The notes under the pieces were generated by a model that saw nothing but the letters and a program-made list of their open reading frames with translations, was not told the origin of the DNA and ran no database searches. The translations under genes and the position numbers were made by a program. Positions 39,411 through 47,796 of a DNA stretch of 64,000 bases are shown piece by piece (the stretch's first letter is position 1; each line of letters starts with the position of its first letter). This DNA is from an uncultured Ruminococcus sp. Its GTDB lineage: Bacteria > Bacillota > Clostridia > Oscillospirales > Ruminococcaceae. The stretch lies in assembly GCA_902780505.1 (NCBI GenBank), contig CACZFN010000008.1, positions 1 through 64,000 of the forward strand, read 5' to 3'.

Positions 39411-39443
39411 TTTCGTTACTCCTTATTCTTTTTATATATAAAT

Positions 39444-39472
39444 ATGATAACATATTATAAAAGTTTTTGCAA
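39444..39472 (-). promoter_or_regulatory. Promoter of the moxR operon
   Basis: On the minus strand TTGCAA (39467-39472) and TATCAT (39444-39449) are spaced 17 bases apart, about 34 bases before the moxR ATG. Confidence 0.6.
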
Positions 39473-39550
39473 GACCTTTTTAAATATTTACACAGAAATC
39501 TATTTTTGATTCCCATGATGCAAGATGTCCGGAGGTAAGAGGCAAAACAT

Positions 39551-39586
39551 TGTGTTGCCTTGATACTATGTGTTGTCTTGATACTA
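39551..39586. repeat. 18-bp tandem repeat between moxR and spoIIIAA
   Basis: TGTGTTGCCTTGATACTA at 39551-39568 is followed directly by TGTGTTGTCTTGATACTA at 39569-39586, one mismatch. The 333-base gap between moxR and spoIIIAA otherwise holds only the two promoters and a short TTCTTGC-type repeat (about 39607-39635). Confidence 0.8.
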
Positions 39587-39677
39587 TTATCAGTTTTAGA
39601 CAGGTTTCTTGCTTCTTGCTTCTATATTCTTGCTTTACAGAAATTAATTAAAAAATATTTTTAGTGAGGGCTTTAAT

Positions 39678-39707
39678 GTCATATGTTTGAATTAGCCCGC
39701 ATATTAT
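39678..39707 (+). promoter_or_regulatory. Putative sigma-E promoter for spoIIIA operon
   Basis: GTCATATG (39678-39685) and CATATTAT (39700-39707) are separated by 14 bases, close to the Bacillus sigma-E consensus GTCATATT-N14-CATACAAT. It lies 36 bases before spoIIIAA, whose operon is sigma-E controlled in Bacillus. Confidence 0.6.
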
Positions 39708-39743
39708 TCTAACAGGACAAACCCTTAAACGAGGTGATAATAA

Positions 39744-40673
39744 ATGTCTGATGAATCATCGAAGCTCAGCTATGCACTATTAATACTTAGTGACAGGCTT
39801 TGTGCGGCTGTAAACAATATCCCGAAAACAGAGAGAGCGTTTATAAACGAGCTTCGCCTGCGCCTTGGCAGAGGTTTTAGCTGCACCGTATCGTCAAAGG
39901 AATATTACATAACAGCAAGCGGCAGGCTGACTTACAACTATTGTGATGCTCTGACTGTAACTGATGCAGATATAAAAGAAACGATAGATAAAGCCTTTGA
40001 AGGTTCTTTTTACAGTTTTCATAAGGAACTCACGCAGGGATATATTACGGCACCCGGCGGCAACAGAGTGGGGTTCTGCGGGACAGCTGTGCTTACCCCT
40101 GACAGGGCGGCAAGGGTTGAAAACGTCAAGCATATTTCCTCTGTCAATATCAGGATAGCCCGTGAGGTCATAGGCTGCGGCGAAGAAGTATATATGAAAA
40201 CACTTCAAAGCGGCACAGGAGGGCTAATTATCGGCGGACCGCCATCAAGCGGAAAGACAACTGTCCTGCGTGACCTTTGCAGGCTGTGCGGTGACAGAGA
40301 AAGGGTAAGTGTTATCGACGAGCGCGGTGAGCTTTCCAATTCAAGAAACGGTATAGCTATGAACGATATAGGGAAGAAAAGTGACGTTTTTTTATCCTAT
40401 GGCAGATATGATGCCATCATGACAGCCGTGAGGGTAATGTCACCGCAGATAATTATTATTGACGAGATAGGTGCAGAAGATGACCTTACTGCGTTAAGAT
40501 ATGCTCTTTGTTCGGGGGTGAAGATAATCGCCGCTACCCACTGCAATGATATTGATGATCTGAAAAAGCGGCCTGTAGTATCAAAGCTTATAAAACAAGG
40601 CGCTTTTGGTCATGCAGTTATATTGTCTTCGGGCGTCACACCCGGGAGAATAAACGGGATATACAGCCTGTAG
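39744..40673 (+). CDS. spoIIIAA: Stage III sporulation ATPase SpoIIIAA
   Basis: The secretion-type ATPase of the SpoIIIA-SpoIIQ channel linking mother cell and forespore. Walker A GPPSSGKT is at residues 165-172 and Walker B is IIIIDEIGAEDD. A conserved GGNRVGFCGTAV block precedes them. Length 309. It starts after GAGGTGATAATAA and opens an eight-gene operon. Confidence 0.95.
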   Translation: MSDESSKLSYALLILSDRLCAAVNNIPKTERAFINELRLRLGRGFSCTVSSKEYYITASGRLTYNYCDALTVTDADIKETIDKAFEGSFYSFHKELTQGYITAPGGNRVGFCGTAVLTPDRAARVENVKHISSVNIRIAREVIGCGEEVYMKTLQSGTGGLIIGGPPSSGKTTVLRDLCRLCGDRERVSVIDERGELSNSRNGIAMNDIGKKSDVFLSYGRYDAIMTAVRVMSPQIIIIDEIGAEDDLTALRYALCSGVKIIAATHCNDIDDLKKRPVVSKLIKQGAFGHAVILSSGVTPGRINGIYSL

Positions 40674-40710
40674 AAATATGAACCCTATAACAGAGTGAAA
40701 GGAAAACAAA

Positions 40711-41202
40711 ATGATAAAAACCACAGGAATGATCATGATGATCATATTTGCTTCCCTTACCGGGGAAAGTTTTGCTCAAAAGCATATGACTTTATACAAA
40801 AAGCTTTGCGATACCTGTACTATGCTGACAACAGTAAAATCGCTTATAAATTCGGAAAACATGACAGTTGCCGATATACTTTCTTTCCTGCACGGCAAAC
40901 AGGAATACTCGTATATTCCCTTCCTTTGCGATCAGGGAACTGTGCCTGACAGATCCTATATATGTAAAGAACTTGAAGCTCACCCGTTTTTTTATGAACC
41001 TGAGCTTGATTCAAGGCTTCAAAGAACATTCTCGTTTCTTGGAACAACAGACAAGCCCTCACAGCTTGAAATGCTTTGTGATGCCATAAGCTTTTTTGAA
41101 GAAAAGCGCCGTGAGAAAGCTCTTGAGCTTCCTAAGAAAAAACGTCTATGCCGCTCGCTTGGTGTGATAAGCGGTGCATTTGCAGCGGTATTATTAATGT
41201 AA
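40711..41202 (+). CDS. spoIIIAB: Stage III sporulation protein SpoIIIAB
   Basis: The 163-residue product fits SpoIIIAB: an N-terminal hydrophobic segment, a GspF-like helical domain, and a C-terminal hydrophobic stretch (LGVISGAFAAVLLM). Family identity rests mainly on position between SpoIIIAA and SpoIIIAC and on length. Start follows GAAAGGAAAAC. Confidence 0.88.
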   Translation: MIKTTGMIMMIIFASLTGESFAQKHMTLYKKLCDTCTMLTTVKSLINSENMTVADILSFLHGKQEYSYIPFLCDQGTVPDRSYICKELEAHPFFYEPELDSRLQRTFSFLGTTDKPSQLEMLCDAISFFEEKRREKALELPKKKRLCRSLGVISGAFAAVLLM

Positions 41203-41217
41203 AGGAGTAATAAACTT

Positions 41218-41469
41218 ATGGAAGTTGATCTTATATTCAAAATAGCAGCCATAGGTATAATAGTATCTGTTCTTAACCAATTGCTCAAACGTGCTGAACG
41301 TGACGAACAGGCAATGATGACTACACTTGCAGGCCTTATTGTCGTGCTGCTAATGATAATCAATGAAATAGCTAACCTTTTTGAAACTATAAAAACCGTT
41401 TTCGGGCTGTACTGTTATGGATATTATCTCTGTCTGTGTCATATGTGTTGTAACATCATTAATATGTAA
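41218..41469 (+). CDS. spoIIIAC: Stage III sporulation protein SpoIIIAC with extended C-terminus
   Basis: Residues 1-66 match the small two-helix SpoIIIAC family closely (MEVDLIFKIAAIGIIVSVLNQ, DEQAMMTTLAGLIVVLLMI). Usual members end near residue 65-68. Here the frame continues for about 17 residues (CYGYYLCLCHMCCNIINM), reading out of frame through the first 53 bases of spoIIIAD. Loss of the normal stop is the simplest reading; a sequencing frameshift is possible. Confidence 0.9.
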   Translation: MEVDLIFKIAAIGIIVSVLNQLLKRAERDEQAMMTTLAGLIVVLLMIINEIANLFETIKTVFGLYCYGYYLCLCHMCCNIINM

Positions 41470-41803
41470 ACTACTTGAAAGCGACAGCGGAAGTATAAGC
41501 CATGCGCTGTCGCTGTGTGCTGTGGCAGTCACGGCATCAGCGCTTATATACGGAATAAATGAAATACTAACGCTTGCACGCAGGCTTTATTCATATGCTG
41601 ACCTTGACCTTTATTATTTTGATGTTTTGGTCAAAGGGGCGGGGATATGTATTCTGGCCAAAACAGCTGCCGACTGCTGCCGTGACTGTAATGAATCAGC
41701 ACTTGCATCTGCTGCCGAAACAGCTGGGAGAGTAGCCCTGGTCGTTATCGCTTTCCCTCTTTTCAGCGGTGTAATGTCTATAGTCGAGGAACTTATAGTA
41801 TGA
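41417..41803 (+). CDS. spoIIIAD: Stage III sporulation protein SpoIIIAD
   Basis: A 128-residue membrane protein with about four hydrophobic segments, matching SpoIIIAD (VKGAGICILAKTAADCCRDCNESALASAAETAGRVALVV). It starts inside the 3' end of spoIIIAC and its end overlaps spoIIIAE by four bases (ATGA). Confidence 0.92.
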   Translation: MDIISVCVICVVTSLICKLLESDSGSISHALSLCAVAVTASALIYGINEILTLARRLYSYADLDLYYFDVLVKGAGICILAKTAADCCRDCNESALASAAETAGRVALVVIAFPLFSGVMSIVEELIV

Positions 41804-42936
41804 TAAGACGTGTTATTGCGGTAATGCTTTTTCTTTTTCTTCTTTTCCAGCCTGTCAGGGTATATGCTTCAGACAGTGCAGATACTTCAGATCAGATTAC
41901 CCGATTAAAGCAGCAAACGTCATCTTCACTTGATGATATTATTGACGACGACACAAAGCAGACGCTTGAGCAAATGGATATCACCCCCGATAACACTTCG
42001 GGGGTAAACAGAATAAGTGTATCAAAAATCTTATCTTCTATTTATGAAAGCTTTTTGTCAGCTCTTGTATCTCCGTTTAAAATGCTTGGCAGACTGACAG
42101 CAATTTGTCTGTTCTGTACAGTGATAAGCTCTGTAACACAGGATTCTTCACTTTCATCACTCTATCAGCGTATCTCGCTGCTTGTAACTGTCACTGTGCT
42201 GTATGACAGCCTCAGCCTTGCTGTACAATCGCTTTCTTCTTCGCTTAATGACATAACGCTGTTTATGTCGGGATATATCCCGTTGTTTTCGGGTGTTTTG
42301 GCATCAAGTGCCAATATCGGCGGTGCAGCGGGTTATTACAGCTCAATGTTTGTATTGTGCGAGGTCATAACTTTTGTATCAACTTCGCTTCTGCTGCCGC
42401 TGTTGAGTGTAGTTATTGCATTTAATATTATAGGAAGCATCGGACTTGATATCAACGTAAGCGGTATATGCTCGCAGATAAACAGTGTGGTCAAGTGGGT
42501 ACTTTCAGCTCTTATGATGATATTTACGGGCGTTGTTTCATTAAAAGGGATAAACTCGGCCGCCGCCGACACACTTGCCTCAAAAACTGCAAGATTTGCA
42601 GCTTCAAGTTTTATCCCCCTTGTCGGCGGTGCAGTGTCGGAAGCTTATTCTGCTATATATGGCAGTCTTGGCGTGATAAGGTCAGGTGTCGGCGTGATAG
42701 GAATTGCAGCTGTATCTGTAATAGCGTTAAGACCGATCATAGCAGTATGTGCGCTTAAACTTGTCCTGTCACTCGCTGCGATTATCAACCGCCTGTTCGG
42801 GCAGGAACGCTGTGCGGGTTTTATTTCCGGGCTTAACAGTGTATTGTCTATCGGACTTGGTATAATCATAGCTATGTCCATGATATTTGTAATATCTACA
42901 GCGGTCATTCTGCTCACATCAATGCATTTGATCTGA
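41800..42936 (+). CDS. spoIIIAE: Stage III sporulation protein SpoIIIAE
   Basis: A 378-residue polytopic membrane protein with a signal-like N-terminus (VIAVMLFLFLLFQPVRVYA) and repeated hydrophobic helices, including PLFSGVLASSANIGGAAGYYSSM and the long C-terminal RLFGQERCAGFISGLNSVLS region typical of SpoIIIAE. Coupled to spoIIIAD. Confidence 0.93.
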   Translation: MIRRVIAVMLFLFLLFQPVRVYASDSADTSDQITRLKQQTSSSLDDIIDDDTKQTLEQMDITPDNTSGVNRISVSKILSSIYESFLSALVSPFKMLGRLTAICLFCTVISSVTQDSSLSSLYQRISLLVTVTVLYDSLSLAVQSLSSSLNDITLFMSGYIPLFSGVLASSANIGGAAGYYSSMFVLCEVITFVSTSLLLPLLSVVIAFNIIGSIGLDINVSGICSQINSVVKWVLSALMMIFTGVVSLKGINSAAADTLASKTARFAASSFIPLVGGAVSEAYSAIYGSLGVIRSGVGVIGIAAVSVIALRPIIAVCALKLVLSLAAIINRLFGQERCAGFISGLNSVLSIGLGIIIAMSMIFVISTAVILLTSMHLI

Positions 42937-42956
42937 ATAATAGGGGAGGTCATGCT

Positions 42957-43421
42957 TTGGAAAGCTTTAAACTGTCGCTCGTCGCCGCCTGTACAGTCGG
43001 GCTTGTATCGGCGGTTATCAATTATATCTGCGGTGATAAATACGCCCCGCAGCTGAAGCTTATAACTTCACTGATACTTATACTTACGGTAAGTTCGCCG
43101 CTTGTAAACGGAAAACTCCCGGAAGATATGGGTATTTACGAGCCGGATCTTGAATACCTTGAACAGCAGACAGATAAAAAGGTATTTGATATCAGTGTTC
43201 AGAATATAGTGTCAAGGCTTAAAGCTTTATACACCTCAAACGGAATAAGAATAACAGATGTCAGCATAGATGCGCATAATGATGAATATAATTATATCAG
43301 CGTATCAGCTGTCAGAGTTTATTCAGATGATGAAAATATCGATAAAGATAAGCTTTCGGATTTAACAGCGGGTGTATTGCCTGACGCCGGGCTTACCGTG
43401 ATTATTAATGGAGAACAGTAA
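42957..43421 (+). CDS. spoIIIAF: Stage III sporulation protein SpoIIIAF
   Basis: A 154-residue protein with two N-terminal transmembrane helices (about 5-23 and 33-49) and a soluble C-terminal alpha/beta domain. The start appears to be TTG 42957, seven bases after GGGGAGG; an out-of-frame ATG lies five bases earlier. The end overlaps spoIIIAG by 14 bases. Confidence 0.87.
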   Translation: MESFKLSLVAACTVGLVSAVINYICGDKYAPQLKLITSLILILTVSSPLVNGKLPEDMGIYEPDLEYLEQQTDKKVFDISVQNIVSRLKALYTSNGIRITDVSIDAHNDEYNYISVSAVRVYSDDENIDKDKLSDLTAGVLPDAGLTVIINGEQ

Positions 43422-43971
43422 ATTGGAATTAAGTTTGATCAAAAACAAGTTTTGTGCACTATTGTCTGATGATAGCAAAAAACGCAGGCTGATAGTGTTT
43501 ATAGGCGTAATAGGTATGGCGCTTATTCTTGTTTCGGAGCTGCTGCCAAAGGATAAGACATCCGCCCCTGAAAAAGCCGGTATCGAAGCAGACCTTTCAA
43601 ATGAAAGCTATAAGACCGGGCTTGAAAAGGAACTTACAGATATCCTTGGCAGTATAAATGGGGTGGGGGATACCAAAATAATGCTCACGCTTGACGGTAC
43701 TACCGAATATGTCTATGCCGAGGAACTTGATACTGTAAATGATAATTCTGATACGCAGAAAAGAGAAAGCTATAAAAGCAAGCTTGTTATAACTGAAAGA
43801 TCAGGGGAGAAGCAAGCCCTTATAAAAAAGATAATAAGGCCGCAGGTGACAGGTGTAATAGTTGCCTGTACAGGAGGTGATGATATTATGATAAAGGAGC
43901 AGGTTATCAGTGCAGTAAGCGCTGTGCTTGATATCCCTGCGGGCAGGGTTTGTGTGTTAAAACTTGAATAA
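43408..43971 (+). CDS. spoIIIAG: Stage III sporulation protein SpoIIIAG
   Basis: A 187-residue bitopic protein: N-terminal cytoplasmic part, one transmembrane helix (about 28-45), and a ring-building domain with KELTDILGSINGVGDTKIMLTLDGTTEYVYA and the insertion KRESYKSKLVITE typical of SpoIIIAG, which forms a large ring in the forespore channel. Confidence 0.93.
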   Translation: MENSKLELSLIKNKFCALLSDDSKKRRLIVFIGVIGMALILVSELLPKDKTSAPEKAGIEADLSNESYKTGLEKELTDILGSINGVGDTKIMLTLDGTTEYVYAEELDTVNDNSDTQKRESYKSKLVITERSGEKQALIKKIIRPQVTGVIVACTGGDDIMIKEQVISAVSAVLDIPAGRVCVLKLE

Positions 43972-43990
43972 AATAAGAAAGAGGTAACAG

Positions 43991-44530
43991 ATGATGAAAA
44001 AACCAACACTAATCATTGGTAAAAAACAACTTGTTCTTGCGGGAATGACTTTGCTGCTCGGGGCAGCTGTGTACCTGAATTATGCCACAGCATCAGGCGG
44101 CGGAATAAAGACCACAAAAGTCATTGACAGTAAAACCGTGAATTACGGTGAAGCTGAACTTGTAAACTCACAGAATACAGGCAATGACTATTTTGCACAG
44201 GCAAGAATAGACAGAATGAAATCCCGCGGAGAAGCAGTAGAAACGCTCAAGGCTATTATGAACGGCGGAGATGCCACCGAAGAAGAAAAGAGCGTAGCTT
44301 CCGAAACAGCAGCAAGTGTCACGAGCCTTATCGAAACCGAAAGCAAGGTCGAGGATCTTATCAAGGCACAGGGATTTGATGACTGTGTCGTATACCTTGA
44401 CGGTAAGACGGCAAATATTGTTGTCAAATCTGCGGGCTTAGATGCTTCGCAAGCAGCGCAGATCAAAGATATCCTGCTTAGTGAAGTAAATGTCGCAAAC
44501 GAAAATATCAGGATAGTTGAAGCGAATTGA
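43991..44530 (+). CDS. spoIIIAH: Stage III sporulation protein SpoIIIAH
   Basis: A 179-residue bitopic protein with one N-terminal helix (about 12-32) and a ring-building motif domain; it pairs with SpoIIQ across the intermembrane space. Visible are YFAQARIDRMKSRGEAVETLKAIM and a C-terminal GFDDCVVYLDGKTANIVVKS. A second ATG (43994) is equally possible. A strong terminator closes the operon. Confidence 0.94.
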   Translation: MMKKPTLIIGKKQLVLAGMTLLLGAAVYLNYATASGGGIKTTKVIDSKTVNYGEAELVNSQNTGNDYFAQARIDRMKSRGEAVETLKAIMNGGDATEEEKSVASETAASVTSLIETESKVEDLIKAQGFDDCVVYLDGKTANIVVKSAGLDASQAAQIKDILLSEVNVANENIRIVEAN

Positions 44531-44536
44531 ATACAT

Positions 44537-44571
44537 AAAACAGCTGTATTTTGACCTACAGCTGTTTTTTT
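44537..44571 (+). terminator. Terminator of the spoIIIA operon
   Basis: AAAACAGCTGTA (44537-44548) pairs with TACAGCTGTTTT (from 44557), followed by further T. Confidence 0.92.
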
Positions 44572-44603
44572 ATGAAAATATTCAAAAAAATTGTATAAAA
44601 CAG

Positions 44604-44632
44604 TTGTATCTTCAAAAAAAATGTGCTATAAT
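44604..44632 (+). promoter_or_regulatory. Promoter of the yqhY-nusB operon
   Basis: TTGTAT (44604-44609) and TATAAT (44627-44632) with a 17-base spacer. It starts the vegetative operon immediately after the sporulation operon terminator. Confidence 0.65.
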
Positions 44633-44679
44633 AATCTATATATGTAAATAACAATTCTTTCGTACAGGAGGTTTTATTT

Positions 44680-45027
44680 ATGAATGATGTTGAGATCAGT
44701 GCAGGCGGCAGCCTGAAGGTCAGCAAAAAGGTTATAGCGGATATCATCTCGAGCTGCATCAAGGAAACCGAGGGTGTAGCGTACGTTGCCTCAAAAGGCG
44801 GGATCGCCGACAGACTTGCAGGCAACACAAATGAGGATAATATAAAGATCACTACGATCGGTGATGTGTTGAGCGTTTCGTTCGGTATAGTGCTGAAAAG
44901 CGGTTATAATGCTGTAAAGACTGCCGAAACGGTTCAGGAAAGTGTTAAAAACGCCGTGGCATCAATGCTCGGGCTGACTATTGCCAAAATAAACGTGAAT
45001 ATCGTCAATGTAGTGTTTGATGATTGA
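44680..45027 (+). CDS. Asp23/Gls24 family protein (YqhY-like)
   Basis: A 115-residue Asp23/Gls24 domain protein: GSLKVSKKVIADIISSCIKETEGVAYVA and NIVNVVF at the C-terminus. In Bacillus yqhY lies before nusB and is linked to fatty acid synthesis control through acetyl-CoA carboxylase. Here accBC are absent between spoIIIAH and this gene. AGGAGG precedes the ATG. Confidence 0.9.
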   Translation: MNDVEISAGGSLKVSKKVIADIISSCIKETEGVAYVASKGGIADRLAGNTNEDNIKITTIGDVLSVSFGIVLKSGYNAVKTAETVQESVKNAVASMLGLTIAKINVNIVNVVFDD

Positions 45028-45045
45028 TTTAAGGAGTGTTTTTAT

Positions 45046-45453
45046 TTGTCACTTAACAGAAGAGAAGTAAGAGAAGCAGTTTTTATCCTTTCCTTTGAAA
45101 AACTTTTCAGGGACGACAGCGAAGATGATATTATCGCTGTTGCAAAGGAAATAGGCGACTTCAGAATAAATGGCGAGGTAGAACGTAATTTCAAGGGCAT
45201 CTTTGAAAAATCGGCTGAACTTGACAGCATCATTTCACGCTACAGTGATAAGCGTTCTATCGACAGGATACCTAAGATAAACCTTGCAATACTGCGCCTT
45301 GCACTGTATGAAGCTAAATATGATGACAAGGTGCCTGTAAATGTCGCTATAAGTGAAGCTGTTGCACTTGCAGGCAAGTATGCACAGGAACCTGATGTTG
45401 CGTTTGTAAACGGCGTTCTCGGGGCATATTCAAGAAGCGGAGATGAAAAGTAA
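45046..45453 (+). CDS. nusB: Transcription antitermination factor NusB
   Basis: An all-helical protein of 135 residues (RREVREAVFILSFEKLF, IPKINLAILRLALYEAKY, VPVNVAISEAVALAGKYA) that binds boxA RNA with NusE and supports rRNA transcription. Start is TTG 45046 after AAGGAG. The next gene starts at the base following its stop codon. Confidence 0.94.
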   Translation: MSLNRREVREAVFILSFEKLFRDDSEDDIIAVAKEIGDFRINGEVERNFKGIFEKSAELDSIISRYSDKRSIDRIPKINLAILRLALYEAKYDDKVPVNVAISEAVALAGKYAQEPDVAFVNGVLGAYSRSGDEK

Positions 45454-46413
45454 GTGTGTAAGGTCTTAGGGCTTGACACAAGCAATTATACTACATCAGC
45501 TGCACTTCTTGATACATCAGATATGACTGTATTGCAGCAAAAGCTTATGCTCCCTGTGAAAGAGGGTGAACGTGGGCTAAGACAGTCTGACGCTCTTTTT
45601 CATCACACAAAACAGCTGCCTGCAGTTATGGAAAAGTTGTTTTCGGGTGATGCTGTAACGCCTGATGCTATCGGGGTTTCTGTAAAACCACGCTGGGCTT
45701 CGGATTCTTATATGCCTTGCTTTCTTGCAGGTGAAGGTCTTGCCGACAGTCTTGGTTCGGTGCTTGGTATCGTCCCAGATAAAACTTCCCACCAGATAGG
45801 TCATGTGCTTGCGGCACTTTACAGTGCAGGTAAGCTGTCCCTTGCCTGCGGAAGTAATGATTTTGCAGCTTTTCACGTTAGCGGCGGCACTACGGAACTG
45901 CTTTTGTGCAGGCCTGATAAGGAAACTGTCCTTGATATCACACGCATAGGCGGATCAAATGACCTTAAAGCCGGTCAGGCGATCGACAGGTGCGGCGTGA
46001 TGCTGGGGCTTAGATTCCCATGCGGCGGTGAACTTGAAGCACTTGCTGAAAAAAGCAGCAGGGATTTCAATGTGAAGGTGCCTTTAAAGGATATGGAATG
46101 TTCACTTTCGGGTGTCGAAAACAAATGCAGGCAAATGCTCGAAAAAGGTGAACCATATGAAGATATTGCACGTTTCTGTCTTACATATGTTTGTGCTGCT
46201 GTAAAGGGGCTCACTCAGGCTTTTTATGAAAAATACGGAAGTATGAAAATTATCTATGCGGGCGGCGTTATGTCAAATAAGTTTATAAGGGGCGAACTTG
46301 AAAACAAAGACAGGTTCTTTTGTGCCCCCGAATTTTCAAAGGATAATGCCTGCGGTGTGGCTGTCTGCTCTGCTATAAAGAAAGGATATATTGATCTATG
46401 GGCTCAGTCCTGA
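45454..46413 (+). CDS. TsaD/Kae1-family paralogue (ASKHA fold)
   Basis: A 319-residue ASKHA-fold protein similar to TsaD: LGLDTSNYTTSAALLD, metal-binding HQIGH (HxxxH), HVSGGTTELLLC, and YAGGVMSNKFIR near the end. It is smaller and more divergent than TsaD, and typical TsaD sequences such as GLMVGVS are altered to VKPRWASDSYMP. Clostridia commonly carry this second copy between nusB and xseA. Whether it acts in t6A synthesis is unknown. Start is GTG 45454, directly after nusB. Confidence 0.8.
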   Translation: MCKVLGLDTSNYTTSAALLDTSDMTVLQQKLMLPVKEGERGLRQSDALFHHTKQLPAVMEKLFSGDAVTPDAIGVSVKPRWASDSYMPCFLAGEGLADSLGSVLGIVPDKTSHQIGHVLAALYSAGKLSLACGSNDFAAFHVSGGTTELLLCRPDKETVLDITRIGGSNDLKAGQAIDRCGVMLGLRFPCGGELEALAEKSSRDFNVKVPLKDMECSLSGVENKCRQMLEKGEPYEDIARFCLTYVCAAVKGLTQAFYEKYGSMKIIYAGGVMSNKFIRGELENKDRFFCAPEFSKDNACGVAVCSAIKKGYIDLWAQS

Positions 46414-47603
46414 CGGTATCTCAGCTTAATAAATATGTAGGTTTTAAGCTTTCACAGGATATAAAGCTTAAAGGCGTTGCGGTAAAGGGCGAAATATCTA
46501 ATTTTACCTGCCACTATAAAACAGGGCATCTGTATTTTACCCTGAATGATGCTTGTGCTCAGGTAAAGGCGGTCATGTTTGCGTCTGCCGCATCAAAGCT
46601 AAGATTTGAGCCTGATGACGGGCTCAGTGTCCTTGCTGTCGGGAATGTCGAACTATATGAAAAAGGCGGACAGTACCAGATAATAGTAAACGAGCTTGTT
46701 CCTATGGGACAGGGCAAAGCGGCTGTTTCACTTGAAGAACTAAAAAGAAAGCTTGTTGAAAGCGGCGTTATAAACGAAAACAATAAAAAACCTATACCGC
46801 TTGTACCTAAGATGATAGCAGTTGTTACCTCAGCCGGGGCGGCGGCGCTCAGGGATATTCTTAATATTACCGGGCGAAGATACCCGCTGTGCAAAATAGA
46901 GGTCTATACTGCGCTTGTGCAGGGTGAAAAGTCACCTTTGTCGATAAGCAGGGCGCTTGAAGCGGCTGATAAAAGCGGTGCCGATACGATAATACTTGCC
47001 CGAGGCGGCGGCTCGGCAGAGGATCTTTCCTCTTTCAATACCGAGGAAGTTGCTTTTGCTATCCATAAGTGTAAAACGCCTGTTGTGTCTGCTGTTGGTC
47101 ACGAAACTGATACGACTATTGCCGATTTGACAGCCGATATGCGTGCCCCCACGCCGTCTGCCGCGGCAGAGCTGTGTACGCCCGACAGGCAGGAGATCAT
47201 CTCATCACTTTCACTTTTTGACAACAGACTTCGGGAAAAGCTTGAAATACTTATTGCCGATAAACAGTCACGTCTTGATGAATACTCGGCAAGACTCAGG
47301 GCTTCTTCTCCCGTTAAGCGGCTTGAAGCGGCTTCTGATAAGCTTTCATATAACACCGAAAAACTTACGCTTCTGATCAATTCAAGGCTTGTGAAAAGCC
47401 GGGGCGATTTTGAACTTGTGTTTTCAAAACTTCAGGCGCTGAGTCCGTTTGGCGTGCTTGAAAGGGGCTATTCGATAGTTTCTAAGGACGGCAGGACAAT
47501 TGATGATGCATCAGAGCTTACTAAGGGCGATACTGTGATGATAAGGTTTAAAGACACCTGCGCAAAAGCACAGATACAAAGCACAGACAAGGTAAAGGAA
47601 TGA
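46398..47603 (+). CDS. xseA: Exodeoxyribonuclease VII large subunit
   Basis: A 401-residue protein with an N-terminal OB fold (GEISNFTCHYKTGHLYFTLND) and catalytic domain (VTSAGAAALRDILNI, LARGGGSAEDLSSFN, AVGHETDTTIADLTAD). It degrades single-stranded DNA to short oligonucleotides. It overlaps the TsaD paralogue by 16 bases and is followed by xseB. Confidence 0.95.
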   Translation: MGSVLTVSQLNKYVGFKLSQDIKLKGVAVKGEISNFTCHYKTGHLYFTLNDACAQVKAVMFASAASKLRFEPDDGLSVLAVGNVELYEKGGQYQIIVNELVPMGQGKAAVSLEELKRKLVESGVINENNKKPIPLVPKMIAVVTSAGAAALRDILNITGRRYPLCKIEVYTALVQGEKSPLSISRALEAADKSGADTIILARGGGSAEDLSSFNTEEVAFAIHKCKTPVVSAVGHETDTTIADLTADMRAPTPSAAAELCTPDRQEIISSLSLFDNRLREKLEILIADKQSRLDEYSARLRASSPVKRLEAASDKLSYNTEKLTLLINSRLVKSRGDFELVFSKLQALSPFGVLERGYSIVSKDGRTIDDASELTKGDTVMIRFKDTCAKAQIQSTDKVKE

Positions 47604-47607
47604 TAAT

Positions 47608-47796
47608 ATGACATATGAACAAAAACTTGAAAGATTAAGCGAGATAGTATCATCACTTGATAATCAGAAACTCCCGCTTGATGATGCACTTGAATTATAT
47701 AAAGAGGGTATTACCCTTAGTGCGGAATGTAAAAAAGAACTTGAGAATGCTAAACAGCAGGTAAAAATACTTGACAGCTCGGAGGCTTCTGAATAA
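47608..47796 (+). CDS. xseB: Exodeoxyribonuclease VII small subunit
   Basis: A 62-residue helical protein (YEQKLERLSEIVSSLDNQKLPLDDALELYKEG) that forms a complex with XseA. It begins four bases after xseA and its stop TAA shares one base with the ispA ATG. Confidence 0.94.
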   Translation: MTYEQKLERLSEIVSSLDNQKLPLDDALELYKEGITLSAECKKELENAKQQVKILDSSEASE

